This document shows positions 52,847 through 60,880 of a stretch of DNA of 64,000 nucleotides, in pieces (within the stretch, counting starts at the first letter, position 1; each line of letters opens with the position of its first letter). Position numbers and translations under genes: made by a program. Source of the DNA: Planctomycetota bacterium (lineage in GTDB: Bacteria; Planctomycetota; UBA1135; GCA-002686595); the NCBI GenBank assembly GCA_029259595.1, contig JAJDEW010000074.1, positions 1 through 64,000 on the forward strand, read 5' to 3'. Below the pieces are notes generated by a model. The model worked only from the letters and a program-made list of their open reading frames with translations. It was not told the DNA's origin and did not search any database.

Positions 52847-53136
52847 TGATCGGAAGAGTCGTCGGAAGCGTCGTTTCGACCCAGAAGGACGAGCGACTCG
52901 AGAGCCTCAAGCTGCTCGTCGTCCAGGTCCACGACCACACGAATGCGCCGACCGAGCGCTACGTCGTCGCCGTCGACGCGGTGCAGGCCGGCCTCGACGA
53001 CGTCGTCCTGTTCGCCACCGGCTCGAGCGCGCGCCAGACCCGGCTGACCAACGACAAGCCCTGCGACGCGGTCATCATGGCGATCGTCGACTCCTGGGAC
53101 GTCGACGGAACCAACGTCTACGAGAAGTGGGCCTGA
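52843..53136 (+). CDS. BMC-P vertex protein 1 (EutN/CcmL family)
   Basis: The 97-residue product is a pentameric microcompartment shell protein that caps icosahedral vertices. It opens MIGRVVGSVVSTQKDERLESLKLLVVQV, has VVAVDAVQAGLDDVVLFATGSSARQT and ends IMAIVDSWDV, all characteristic. Two adjacent ATGs are possible (52843 overlapping the upstream stop, or 52846); the second fits the family better. Its stop overlaps the ATG of the second BMC-P gene. Confidence 0.93.
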   Translation: MMIGRVVGSVVSTQKDERLESLKLLVVQVHDHTNAPTERYVVAVDAVQAGLDDVVLFATGSSARQTRLTNDKPCDAVIMAIVDSWDVDGTNVYEKWA

Positions 53137-53417
53137 TGTACCTCGCGCGCGTCATCGGCCGCCTCGTCGCGACGCAGCGGGTCGAAGGGCTCGAAGGCGT
53201 CGCCTTGCAGTGGATCCAACCCCTGGACGAAGCGGGCGCCCCGGAAGGTGCACCGCTCGTGGCCTGCGCCACCGTCTCGACGGGTCCCGGCGACCTCGTG
53301 CACTTCGTCGACGGTCGCGAAGGAGCGCTCGCGTGCCCCCGCCCCTTCGTCCCCGTCGACGCCGCCATCCTCGGCTACGTCGAGGAGGCCACGGCCGGCG
53401 GAGGCCGGGTCGTCTAG
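53136..53417 (+). CDS. BMC-P vertex protein 2 (EutN/CcmL family)
   Basis: The 93-residue product reads MYLARVIGRLVATQRVEGLEG at its start and LGYVEEATAGGG at its end, with the vertex signature GPGDLVHFVDGREGALAC in the middle. It is another pentamer of the microcompartment shell. It starts in the ATG that overlaps the previous stop (TGATG). The three paralogues differ enough that they are probably not functionally interchangeable. Confidence 0.93.
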   Translation: MYLARVIGRLVATQRVEGLEGVALQWIQPLDEAGAPEGAPLVACATVSTGPGDLVHFVDGREGALACPRPFVPVDAAILGYVEEATAGGGRVV

Positions 53418-53421
53418 CCCC

Positions 53422-53742
53422 GTGTTCCTCGCCGAGGTCCGAGGGACGGTCGTCTCGCCCGTGCAGCATCCCGTGCTCGACGGCGAGCGGCTCTTGCTCG
53501 TCCGTCCGCTCGACCCCCACGGTCGTCCCTGCGGCCCGACCCGCATCGCGATCGACCGCGCCCGCGCCGGGCCGGGCGACCGCGTGTTGGTCGTGGACGA
53601 GGGCAACGCCGGCCGACAGCTGCTCGCCGCCCCCGACGGGCCGGTCAAGACCGTGATCGTGGGGTTCGTCGACTTCATCGAGCTCGGCGGAGAGCTGGTC
53701 TTCGACCACCGCGACGAGCGGCCCCGGCTGCCGCGGGGCTGA
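53422..53742 (+). CDS. BMC-P vertex protein 3 (EutN/CcmL family)
   Basis: The 106-residue product begins with GTG at 53422 (MFLAEVRGTVVSPVQHPVLDGERLLLV) and contains the domain core GPGDRVLVVDEGNAGRQLL and TVIVGFVDFIELGG. It extends ten residues past the family end. The four-base gap to the previous gene and the CTGACC/TAGGAT promoter of the aldolase lying over its stop mark the unit's end. Confidence 0.92.
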   Translation: MFLAEVRGTVVSPVQHPVLDGERLLLVRPLDPHGRPCGPTRIAIDRARAGPGDRVLVVDEGNAGRQLLAAPDGPVKTVIVGFVDFIELGGELVFDHRDERPRLPRG

Positions 53743-53774
53743 CCGATCCCCTGCCGCTCGCGTAGGATGCCGCC
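53739..53774 (+). promoter_or_regulatory. candidate leaderless promoter of the aldolase gene
   Basis: CTGACC (53739-53744, overlapping the stop of the third BMC-P gene), an 18-base spacer and TAGGAT (53763-53768), then six bases to the ATG at 53775. Spacing and hexamers match those at 51433-51462. Confidence 0.5.
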
Positions 53775-54473
53775 ATGGAATCGCCGCGAGACGAAGCTCC
53801 CCGCCTGCGCCAGGCCCTCTGCCGCGTCGGCGCACTCTGCTACGAAAAGGGCTTCATCGTCGGCGCCGACGGGAACCTGTCCGTGCGTCTGTCGGACGAC
53901 ACGGTCCTGATCACGCCGGCGGGAGCCATGAAGGGCTTCCTCGAGCCCCACCACATCGCCCACATCGACCTCGACGGGCATCCGGTCGACGACGGCCCGC
54001 GAGCCTCGTCCGAGACCGGCATCCACCTGGTCGCCTACCGCGAGCGGGCGGACATGCGGGCCGTGGTCCACGCGCATCCGCCCCACGCGGTGGCGCTTTC
54101 GATCGCCGAGATCGACATGCAGATGCCGGTGATCCCGGAGATCGTCGTCACGATCGGGGGCACGCCGACGACCCCCTACGCCACCCCCGGCACCGACGAG
54201 TTGCCGGAGTCGATCCGCGCCGTGGTCCGCTGCTCGGACACGCTGATCATGAAGAACCACGGGGCGGTCTGCCTGGGCTCGAACCTGATGGACGCCTTCA
54301 AGAAGCTCGACATGATCGAGCACACGGCCAAGATCCTGTGGCTGGCCCACACGGTCCGCGGCGGGATCGAACCCCTGCCTCCGGAGGCGGTCTCGAAGTT
54401 GCTCGCCACGCGCTCCGCCCTGGGGATCCGGACCACGAATACGCTCGAGAACCGCTGCGCCCGGCCCTCCTGA
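53775..54473 (+). CDS. class II aldolase (L-fuculose/rhamnulose-phosphate aldolase-like)
   Basis: The 232-residue product has the class II sugar-phosphate aldolase fold: GNLSVRL, TPAGAMKG, catalytic Glu in SSETGIH (E80), zinc-binding His-x-His in VVHAHPPHA (H99, H101) and a third His in MKNHGAV (H162). It would split L-fuculose-1-phosphate or a related sugar phosphate to DHAP and lactaldehyde, the aldehyde that planctomycete microcompartments process. The C-terminal tail (PPEAVSKLLATRSALG) is amphipathic and could be an encapsulation peptide. It is transcribed from its own promoter after the BMC-P genes. Function inferred from family and neighbours. Confidence 0.88.
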   Translation: MESPRDEAPRLRQALCRVGALCYEKGFIVGADGNLSVRLSDDTVLITPAGAMKGFLEPHHIAHIDLDGHPVDDGPRASSETGIHLVAYRERADMRAVVHAHPPHAVALSIAEIDMQMPVIPEIVVTIGGTPTTPYATPGTDELPESIRAVVRCSDTLIMKNHGAVCLGSNLMDAFKKLDMIEHTAKILWLAHTVRGGIEPLPPEAVSKLLATRSALGIRTTNTLENRCARPS

Positions 54474-54550
54474 GGACACCCTGCAGGCAGGGTGGGGCTC
54501 CGGCCCTTCAAAAAGCTTCCGTTAAAGGCGTTGTTTGCCGAAGATGAAGC

Positions 54551-56464
54551 GTGCCGGACCCCTTCATGAAGCCTTCGAACTCGCCCAGCCCGCGCGCGCG
54601 GCGCCATGCCGCCGTCCAGTTGTGGCTCGCGAACATCGGTATCGCGATGATCGTAGGGTCGAACTACCTCGCCCACGTGCCCCACGACGAGCACCCCCGG
54701 CTTTGGTTGTTCGCTCTGCCCGCCCTGGTATCGAGCATCCTGACCCTAACGCTCGTTCCGGGTCTGCTCTTCGTCCTGGCCGCCCACCTCTTCCGTCAGG
54801 TCCGGGTCCTGGCCTACGCGCAGGCCGTTCTGTGGACGGTGTTCCAGGTGCTGCTCTACGCGGACACGCGCATCTTCAACATCTTCCGCTACCACTTCAA
54901 CGGCCAGGTCTGGAACCTCGTCTACACGCGCGGGTCCGAGGACGCGATCCATCTGGGTTGGCAGGTGTGGACCGCGGTCTCCTTGGGATTGGCCTGCGTC
55001 GGAGGCATCGAGCTCTTCATCTGGCGCTGGTCACTCGCGCGTTCCGAGCATCACACGAGCGCGTCCAAGCGACTCCTGCGGCCGGCGATGGTGTTCGGCT
55101 CGGTCCTGCTTCCCGCCGTCCTGATCGAGAAATCGATCTACGCCCAGGCCGACCTGTCCCGGGATCGACAGGTCACCGCCCTGGCGCGCCTGTTCCCGCT
55201 CTACGCGCGCGTTCCGATGGAAGACCTCGCCAGCAAGGTGCTCGGCGTCGACTCCGAGAAGCCGCGCCCACCGCACATCGTGCTCGACGGCATCGAGCTC
55301 GACTATCCGCTGGAGGATCCGTTCATCCCCGCCGATGGTCCGCGGCCCAACGTCGTCGTGATCGTCATCGACTGCTTGCGCGAGGACATGATCGGTCCCG
55401 AGTCCACTCCGGCGATCGACGCCTGGGCCAAGGACAGCCTGGTCTTCGAGAACCACGTCAGCGGCGGCAACTCCACGCGCTACGGCCTGTTCTCGCTCCT
55501 GTACGGGCTGCACGGCTCGTACTGGTTCCCCGTTCTACAAGAGCAGCGTTCGCCCGTCCTGATCGACGTGCTCGACGAGCTCGGGTACGAGTTCGGGGTC
55601 TTCTCGAGTGCTTCGATGAACTATCCCGAGCTGCGCGACACCGCCTGGTCGAGGATCGAAGACGACGTCCATGACGACTTCGGAGCCACGCAGCCCTGGG
55701 TGCGCGACGGACTCGCGAAGGACGCCCTGATCTCCTGGCTGGACGAGCGCGAGGACGACGCAGCTCCGTTCTTCTCGTTCATCCTGCTCGACTCACCGCA
55801 CCAGACCTACAGCCACCCGCCCCAGAAAACGCCCTTCGCACCGTCCGCGGAGGAGGTCAACTACCTCGCGATGACCGGCAACGAGGGTCCGGAGCCCGGT
55901 GAACTCGAGCGCGTTCGCAACCGCTACAAGAACGCGGTGCGTCATGCGGACGATGTGGCTGGCGAGATCCTGGAGCGGCTCGAAGCGGGCGGTTTCCTGG
56001 AGTCCACGCTGGTCTTCGTGACCGGCGACCACGGCGAGGAGTTTCTCGAGTGCGGCTTCTTCGGGCACACGAGCGCCTTCACGCCCGAGCAGGTGCGCGT
56101 CCCCTTCGTGGTTCGTGGTCCCGGCATCGAGCCTGGCACGAGCGACGGCTCGACCTCGCATCTCGACTTTGCGCCCACACTGCTCGAGATCCTCGGTGCC
56201 GATCCCGCTATGCGCTCGAAATGGACCCTGGGTGGGAGCTTCTTCGAGCCCGAGCCCCAGCGCAGGCGCGTCATCTCGGGCTGGAACGAACTCGGCATGT
56301 GGACGCCCGCGGGTATCGTCCGCGTCCCGCTGAGCCCGTTCGAATTCGACCTGGAGGTCTACGACTACCGCTGGCGTCTCGTGATGGACGACGCGGACAT
56401 CCTCCAGGAAGAAGCGGACCAGCTCCTGCGCCTCGGCGCCGAGTGCCACCGCTTCCTGCGCTAG
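54551..56464 (+). CDS. YejM/PbgA-like inner-membrane protein (alkaline phosphatase superfamily)
   Basis: The 637-residue protein has five hydrophobic segments in its first 190 residues, then a periplasmic alkaline-phosphatase-fold domain (VVVIVIDCLREDM, HVSGGNSTRYGLFSLLYGLHGSY, VTGDHGEEF). The GGNSTR...FSLLYGL signature matches the YejM/PbgA/LapC family, which regulates lipopolysaccharide synthesis in enterobacteria. The first residues of the active site seem intact, so it may also be catalytic. Start at GTG 54551; an ATG at 54566 is an alternative. It does not overlap the aldolase gene and no clear terminator lies between. Confidence 0.82.
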   Translation: MPDPFMKPSNSPSPRARRHAAVQLWLANIGIAMIVGSNYLAHVPHDEHPRLWLFALPALVSSILTLTLVPGLLFVLAAHLFRQVRVLAYAQAVLWTVFQVLLYADTRIFNIFRYHFNGQVWNLVYTRGSEDAIHLGWQVWTAVSLGLACVGGIELFIWRWSLARSEHHTSASKRLLRPAMVFGSVLLPAVLIEKSIYAQADLSRDRQVTALARLFPLYARVPMEDLASKVLGVDSEKPRPPHIVLDGIELDYPLEDPFIPADGPRPNVVVIVIDCLREDMIGPESTPAIDAWAKDSLVFENHVSGGNSTRYGLFSLLYGLHGSYWFPVLQEQRSPVLIDVLDELGYEFGVFSSASMNYPELRDTAWSRIEDDVHDDFGATQPWVRDGLAKDALISWLDEREDDAAPFFSFILLDSPHQTYSHPPQKTPFAPSAEEVNYLAMTGNEGPEPGELERVRNRYKNAVRHADDVAGEILERLEAGGFLESTLVFVTGDHGEEFLECGFFGHTSAFTPEQVRVPFVVRGPGIEPGTSDGSTSHLDFAPTLLEILGADPAMRSKWTLGGSFFEPEPQRRRVISGWNELGMWTPAGIVRVPLSPFEFDLEVYDYRWRLVMDDADILQEEADQLLRLGAECHRFLR

Positions 56465-56492
56465 CTTCGCGCCCCAGGGCCTTGCCCGGCGT

Positions 56493-56756
56493 TCAGAGGC
56501 TCTCGACCATGCTGCTGCGCACGGTCCACAGTCCGATCAAGACGAGCATCAGGGCGAGGTTCAGCGGGTCGAGCACCGTCGTTCGCAAGGCCGCGATCGT
56601 CACCTGTCGACGGTACCACGAGCTCGGATAGCCCAGCACCGCGAGGCGCCGGTACCAGCGCGCCGCGAACCGGATCATCCGTATGTAGCCGAGCACCGAC
56701 CAGGTGATCGCGAGCGAGAGGGTCACGACCCGGATGAAGGTGTACGGGTCGATCAA
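56493..56756 (-). CDS. small two-helix membrane protein
   Basis: The 87-residue product has two membrane segments (about 6-28 and 64-81) with a basic loop between (RMIRFAARWYRRL, SSWYRRQ). I do not recognise the family. The TTG start overlaps the stop of the upstream gene (TTGA), so it is probably translated with it. A role with the neighbouring coiled-coil protein is likely but unknown. Confidence 0.55.
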   Translation of the reverse strand: MIDPYTFIRVVTLSLAITWSVLGYIRMIRFAARWYRRLAVLGYPSSWYRRQVTIAALRTTVLDPLNLALMLVLIGLWTVRSSMVESL

Positions 56757-57256
56757 GTTCCGTCCCCGCCACCACCGACCACGGTGAAGTAGTAGAGCGC
56801 GAGATAGATCAAGGAGGCCACGACCAACACGACCAGGGAGAGCCGCACCTCGCGCTTCTTGACGCTGATGCCGTGTTCGATCGACTCGCGGATACGGTCC
56901 GCCTCGGCCGCGAGCGCACGGCGCATCGCATTGACCGCGCGGTCTTCCAGGTCGTCGGCGGAATCCTCGTAGGCGGTGTTGACGATGCGGCGAGCGCGCT
57001 GCTCGATCTCGTCGGCACGGGCCTCGTAAATGCGCGAGACGACGCTGTGGGCGCGTTCCTCGACCCAGCCCGTGATGCTCTTGATCCCGCCCTTCTTGTC
57101 CTCGAGCTCGTCGGTGAATTCGTCACCGACCGGACCGGAGACGTCGGCCCCCCCGGCAGGCGGGCGCGGCGATTCGGGATCGCCCATCGCCTCGCCTCCC
57201 GCTGCGCGTCGAAAGAGCCTTCCGGGAAGGCGTCGGATGTGATCGAAGGCCCCCAT
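56753..57256 (-). CDS. coiled-coil protein with C-terminal membrane anchor
   Basis: The 167-residue protein has a polar, proline-rich N-terminus, a long helical Ala/Arg/Glu region (HSVVSRIYEARADEIEQRARRI, DLEDRAVNAMRRALAAEADRI) and one C-terminal membrane helix (VRLSLVVLVVASLIYLALYYF) ending a few residues before the C-terminus. That layout is of a tail-anchored protein with a cytoplasmic coiled coil. No domain is recognised. It overlaps the small membrane protein gene, forming a two-gene unit. Confidence 0.6.
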   Translation of the reverse strand: MGAFDHIRRLPGRLFRRAAGGEAMGDPESPRPPAGGADVSGPVGDEFTDELEDKKGGIKSITGWVEERAHSVVSRIYEARADEIEQRARRIVNTAYEDSADDLEDRAVNAMRRALAAEADRIRESIEHGISVKKREVRLSLVVLVVASLIYLALYYFTVVGGGGDGT

Positions 57257-57444
57257 TTCGTCTGGTCAGGAACGTGGGTTACGGTAGCAATCGAGGGTCG
57301 TTTCCGTCGATTTCCCGGGAAGCGAATTCCCTTTCCAGCGCGCCACGGGGCGTTCCGAGGGCGTGCAAGCGCACGGACGGAGCTCGGGGCGAGGCGGGGG
57401 AACCACTGCCAGCAGCGGACTTATCGGCAGCTGGGGCGCCCGAG

Positions 57445-58836
57445 CTACACCTGCCGCAGAGCTCCGCCGACGCGCGCTTCGATCTCCGCCCGGCGCTCTT
57501 CGTAGCCGGTGCGCCCCATGAGGGCGTAGGCGGCGATCTTGCCCGCCTCGACGCCCGGCTGGTCGAAGGCGTCCACGTCGTAGTGCTCCCCCATGATGGC
57601 CACGGACAGCTCGAGCAGGTAGATGAGCTGACCGACCGCGTGAGGGTCCACCTTCGGGACGCTGATGGTCGCGTTCGGTCGGTGCGCCTCGGTCAAGGCG
57701 ATCCGGGTCCCGTCGCGCTCGGCCTGGAAGAGCTCCTTCAGCGTCCGCCCTCCGAGGTAGGCGATCCCCTCCCGATCCGGAAAGGCCGCGGGAAGGGTCA
57801 CCGAATGATCGGGTTCGTCGACGGCCAGCAACGTGAACCACTTGTCGTGCGGTCCCTCGGTGTAGAGCTGCACCTGACTGTGTTGATCGGTGACTCCCAC
57901 CGCGCGGATCGGCGTGGGGCCACGGAAGACGTCTTCACCCTTGCGGCTCTTGCGCTTGCCCAGCGATTCGGCCAAGAGCTGCGCGTACCAATCGGCCATG
58001 TCCCGCAGGCGGTGGCTGTAGGAGAAGGTGATCGACATCGGCTTGTGCTTCTTCTCGTGCAAGAGGTACTGCACGGCCGCGTGGACCAGCGCCGGGTTCT
58101 CCAGGAAGGTCTCGGTCCGACAGCGTTCATCCATGTCCGCCGCGCCCTTGAGGAGCCCGGCGATGTCGATGCCGACCAGCGCCGACGACACGAGGCCGAC
58201 CGCCGAGAGCACGCTGAAGCGTCCGCCCACCCCGTCCGGAACGATGAACGAGCGGTAGCCTTCGCGGCCGACGACCTCGCGCAGAACGCCCTTCTCGGCA
58301 TCGGTCGTGACGACCAGGTGGTCCTTGTGTCCGTCCTCGCCCAGGCGCTCGATCAGGGCTTGGCGGAAGAGCAGGAACTGTGACATCGTCTCGGCCGTGC
58401 CGCCGGACTTCGAGATCGCGTTGAAGATCGTCTTGGCCGGATCGATCGTCGCCAGAAACTCCCCGACGAGGTCGGGATCGACGTTGTCGAGTACGAACAA
58501 GCGCGGGATCCCGGCGGGCGGCGCGAGGTTGTGGTACGGACTGTTCAGCGCGGTCTGCAAGGCCGTGTTACCGAGCGCCGAACCGCCGATCCCGAGCACG
58601 CACACGTTCTCGAAGCGACCGCGGACATCCGTTGCGAAGCCCTGGATCTCGCGGCACACGTCGGCCTGGTGCGGGAGGTCCATCCAACGCAAGTCGCGCC
58701 CTCGCCGGGCCTGCACGGCGCGCAGGGCGGCGAGCGAGGGGGACTCCATCGCCTTCAGCTCGGCTTCACTCAGACCGTGGGTAGCCCCCACGACCTCGGA
58801 CATCACGTTGGTGTAGTCGAATCGAATGGCTCGCAC
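57445..58836 (-). CDS. pgi: glucose-6-phosphate isomerase
   Basis: This 463-residue enzyme interconverts glucose- and fructose-6-phosphate. The SIS fold is shown by VLGIGGSALGNTAL (P-loop for phosphate), NAISKSGGTAET (second phosphate site), GVGGRFSVLS, and the C-terminal catalytic segment IYLLELSVAIMGEHYDVDAFDQPGVEAGK. The length and the missing long N-terminus fit the short, bacillus-type Pgi. It starts with GTG at 58836, preceded by GAGGAG at seven bases. It is divergent, 87 bases, from fhs only in the sense that fhs lies upstream on the same strand. Confidence 0.94.
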   Translation of the reverse strand: MRAIRFDYTNVMSEVVGATHGLSEAELKAMESPSLAALRAVQARRGRDLRWMDLPHQADVCREIQGFATDVRGRFENVCVLGIGGSALGNTALQTALNSPYHNLAPPAGIPRLFVLDNVDPDLVGEFLATIDPAKTIFNAISKSGGTAETMSQFLLFRQALIERLGEDGHKDHLVVTTDAEKGVLREVVGREGYRSFIVPDGVGGRFSVLSAVGLVSSALVGIDIAGLLKGAADMDERCRTETFLENPALVHAAVQYLLHEKKHKPMSITFSYSHRLRDMADWYAQLLAESLGKRKSRKGEDVFRGPTPIRAVGVTDQHSQVQLYTEGPHDKWFTLLAVDEPDHSVTLPAAFPDREGIAYLGGRTLKELFQAERDGTRIALTEAHRPNATISVPKVDPHAVGQLIYLLELSVAIMGEHYDVDAFDQPGVEAGKIAAYALMGRTGYEERRAEIEARVGGALRQV

Positions 58837-58923
58837 GCTAGGACTCCTCGAAGGGGTGGCGGGCGCAACAGGGTAAGAATGCGCGCGCGCGGAAGCGAGG
58901 GTCGAACGGCCGTGTCCGGGCTC

Positions 58924-60603
58924 TCAGAAGAGGCCCGTGATCGTTCCGTCCGGCTGCAGCTCGATGCCCTTGTAGGCGGGCTTTCGACCGAGGCCGGGCA
59001 TCGTCATGATGTCGCCGGCGAGCGGGACCAAGAAGCCGGCGCCAGCCAGCAGCCGCACCTCTCGGATCGGGAATTCGAAGCCCGTCGGCCGCCCCTTCGC
59101 CGCGGCGTCGTGCGAGAGGCTGTACTGCGTCTTCGCGACACAGATCGGGAGTTCCCCGTAGCCGTTGTCCTCGAAGCGTCGCATGGCGTCCCGTGCCGCC
59201 GGTTCGAAACGCACCGAGCCCGCGCCGTAGATCTCGGTCGCGAGCGCGGTGATCTTGTCCTCGATCGGCTGGTCCAGGTCGTACAGGAAGCGGAAGTCCA
59301 CCGCACCTCCCTCGACCGCGCTCACCACGGCTCGCGCGAGCTCCTCGCCGCCTGCCGACCCTTCTTCGAAGAGCCGGCTCTCGACGCACGCGGTCGCACC
59401 GGCCGCCAAGGCCTTCTCCTTGACGAGCGCGATCTCGCGGTCCGTATCGGTCGGGAACCGGTTCACGGCAACGACGACGGGTACGCCATGGCGCAGGACG
59501 TTGGCGATCTGCGCCTCGAGATTCGACGCGCCCGCGGCCAGCGCATCGAGATCCTCGCTCAACATCTCGGGAGGAAGCGGCCGGCCCGCCTTGACCTCGA
59601 ACCGACCGGAGTGGTTCTTCAGCGCGCGCACGGTCGCGACCAGCACCGCCGCGTCCGGACGCAAGCCGCTGAAGCGGCACTTGATGTTGAAGAACTTCTC
59701 CGCGCCCATGTCGGCGCCGAAGCCGGCTTCCGTCACGACGTAGTCGGCCACGGTCGCGGCCACGCGATCGGAGATCACCGACGAGTTGCCGTAGGAGATG
59801 TTCGCGAAGGGACCCGTGTGGACCAGCAGCGGTGTCCCCTCGCTGGTCTGCATCAAGGTCGGGTCGATGGCGTCCTTCATGACCGCCGCCATCGCGCCGG
59901 CCACCTCGAGGTCTTCGGCGCACACGACCTCGCCGCGCACGTTCTCGCCGACGACGATCTTGCCGAGGCGCTCGCGCAGATCGGTGCGATCGCGCGCGAG
60001 CCCGAGCACGCTCATCACCTCCGAGGCCGGCGTGATGTCGAAGGCGGAATCGCGCGGGACGCCGTTCTTTGGACCGCCGAGCCCGACGCGGATCGCGCGC
60101 AGCGCCCGGTCGTTCATGTCCACCACCCGCCGCCAGGTCACGCGCTCGGGATCGACCTCGAGCGGATTGTCGAGCAGGATCGACGTGTCCAGAGCCGCGG
60201 CCAGGAGGTTGTTCGCGGCCGCGACCGCGTGGAAGTCACCCGTCAGATGCAGGTTGAGCTCGTCCATCGGCACGGCCTGGCTCTTGCCGCCGCCCGCACC
60301 ACCGCCCTTCACCCCGAAGACCGGTCCCATCGAGGGCTGGCGGATCGTGGCGATGGCCCGCTTGCCGATCCGGTTCAGCGCCATCGAGAGCCCGATCGTC
60401 GTCACGGTCTTGCCCTCCCCGGCCGGGGTCGGCGTGATCGCGGTGACGAGCACGGTCCGGCCCTCGCGTTGCATCTTCCCGTCCTGAAGCCGGTGATCGA
60501 CCTTGGCCTTGTAGCGGCCGTAGGGCGCGATCTGCTGCTCGGAGAAGCCCGCGCGTTCGGCGACGTCACGGATGGGCAAGGGGCGTTGGCGGTCGTCGGT
60601 CAT
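58924..60603 (-). CDS. fhs: formate--tetrahydrofolate ligase
   Basis: The 559-residue enzyme makes 10-formyl-THF from formate, ATP and THF. It has the P-loop TPAGEGKTVTTIGL (near 55-68), RQPSMGPVFGVKGGGAGGGK, HLTGDFHA, and FGADMGAEKFFNIKCR, all family signatures, and ends LGRKPAYKGIELQPDGTITGLF. The ATG at 60603 is chosen; a TTG at 60612 adds three residues. It is immediately upstream of pgi in the same direction, with 87 bases between. No THF riboswitch is visible. Confidence 0.95.
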   Translation of the reverse strand: MTDDRQRPLPIRDVAERAGFSEQQIAPYGRYKAKVDHRLQDGKMQREGRTVLVTAITPTPAGEGKTVTTIGLSMALNRIGKRAIATIRQPSMGPVFGVKGGGAGGGKSQAVPMDELNLHLTGDFHAVAAANNLLAAALDTSILLDNPLEVDPERVTWRRVVDMNDRALRAIRVGLGGPKNGVPRDSAFDITPASEVMSVLGLARDRTDLRERLGKIVVGENVRGEVVCAEDLEVAGAMAAVMKDAIDPTLMQTSEGTPLLVHTGPFANISYGNSSVISDRVAATVADYVVTEAGFGADMGAEKFFNIKCRFSGLRPDAAVLVATVRALKNHSGRFEVKAGRPLPPEMLSEDLDALAAGASNLEAQIANVLRHGVPVVVAVNRFPTDTDREIALVKEKALAAGATACVESRLFEEGSAGGEELARAVVSAVEGGAVDFRFLYDLDQPIEDKITALATEIYGAGSVRFEPAARDAMRRFEDNGYGELPICVAKTQYSLSHDAAAKGRPTGFEFPIREVRLLAGAGFLVPLAGDIMTMPGLGRKPAYKGIELQPDGTITGLF

Positions 60604-60836
60604 CGGATGCAAGCGGGGCAGAGTGGTCGTGAGCGGCGGTATCCTCCGGTGCGAAGCACTCGATTCCCAGCACGAAGAGGGCGCTCTGCGTCGGACGTGC
60701 TCCGGCGGCCGGGTCGTCGAGCGTCAGCGACGGCGAGCCGACGCGGCCCTGCGAAAGCCCGATCTGCCGGGAACCCGGCGTCGAACGACAGGGGAGGACG
60801 TCGTCCTGGCGCCGAATGACTTTTTCGACGGGCTCC

Positions 60837-60868
60837 TAGGATACTCTTCCATGGCCCGAACGGGCTGA
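60837..60868 (+). promoter_or_regulatory. candidate promoter with a five-codon upstream ORF
   Basis: TAGGAT (60837-60842) lies eight bases before an ATG (60851) opening a five-codon ORF, MARTG, that ends at 60868, twelve bases before the cysteine desulfurase GTG. The transcript would start at or near this ATG. The mini-ORF may tune translation of the downstream gene, but it is too short to support on its own. Confidence 0.3.
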
Positions 60869-60880
60869 GGAGCGATCGGC

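Noticed and set aside
60572-60868. 98-codon plus-strand frame upstream of the cysteine desulfurase
   Set aside because: It begins inside fhs on the opposite strand and has no recognisable content; only its final MARTG codons coincide with a promoter-like element.
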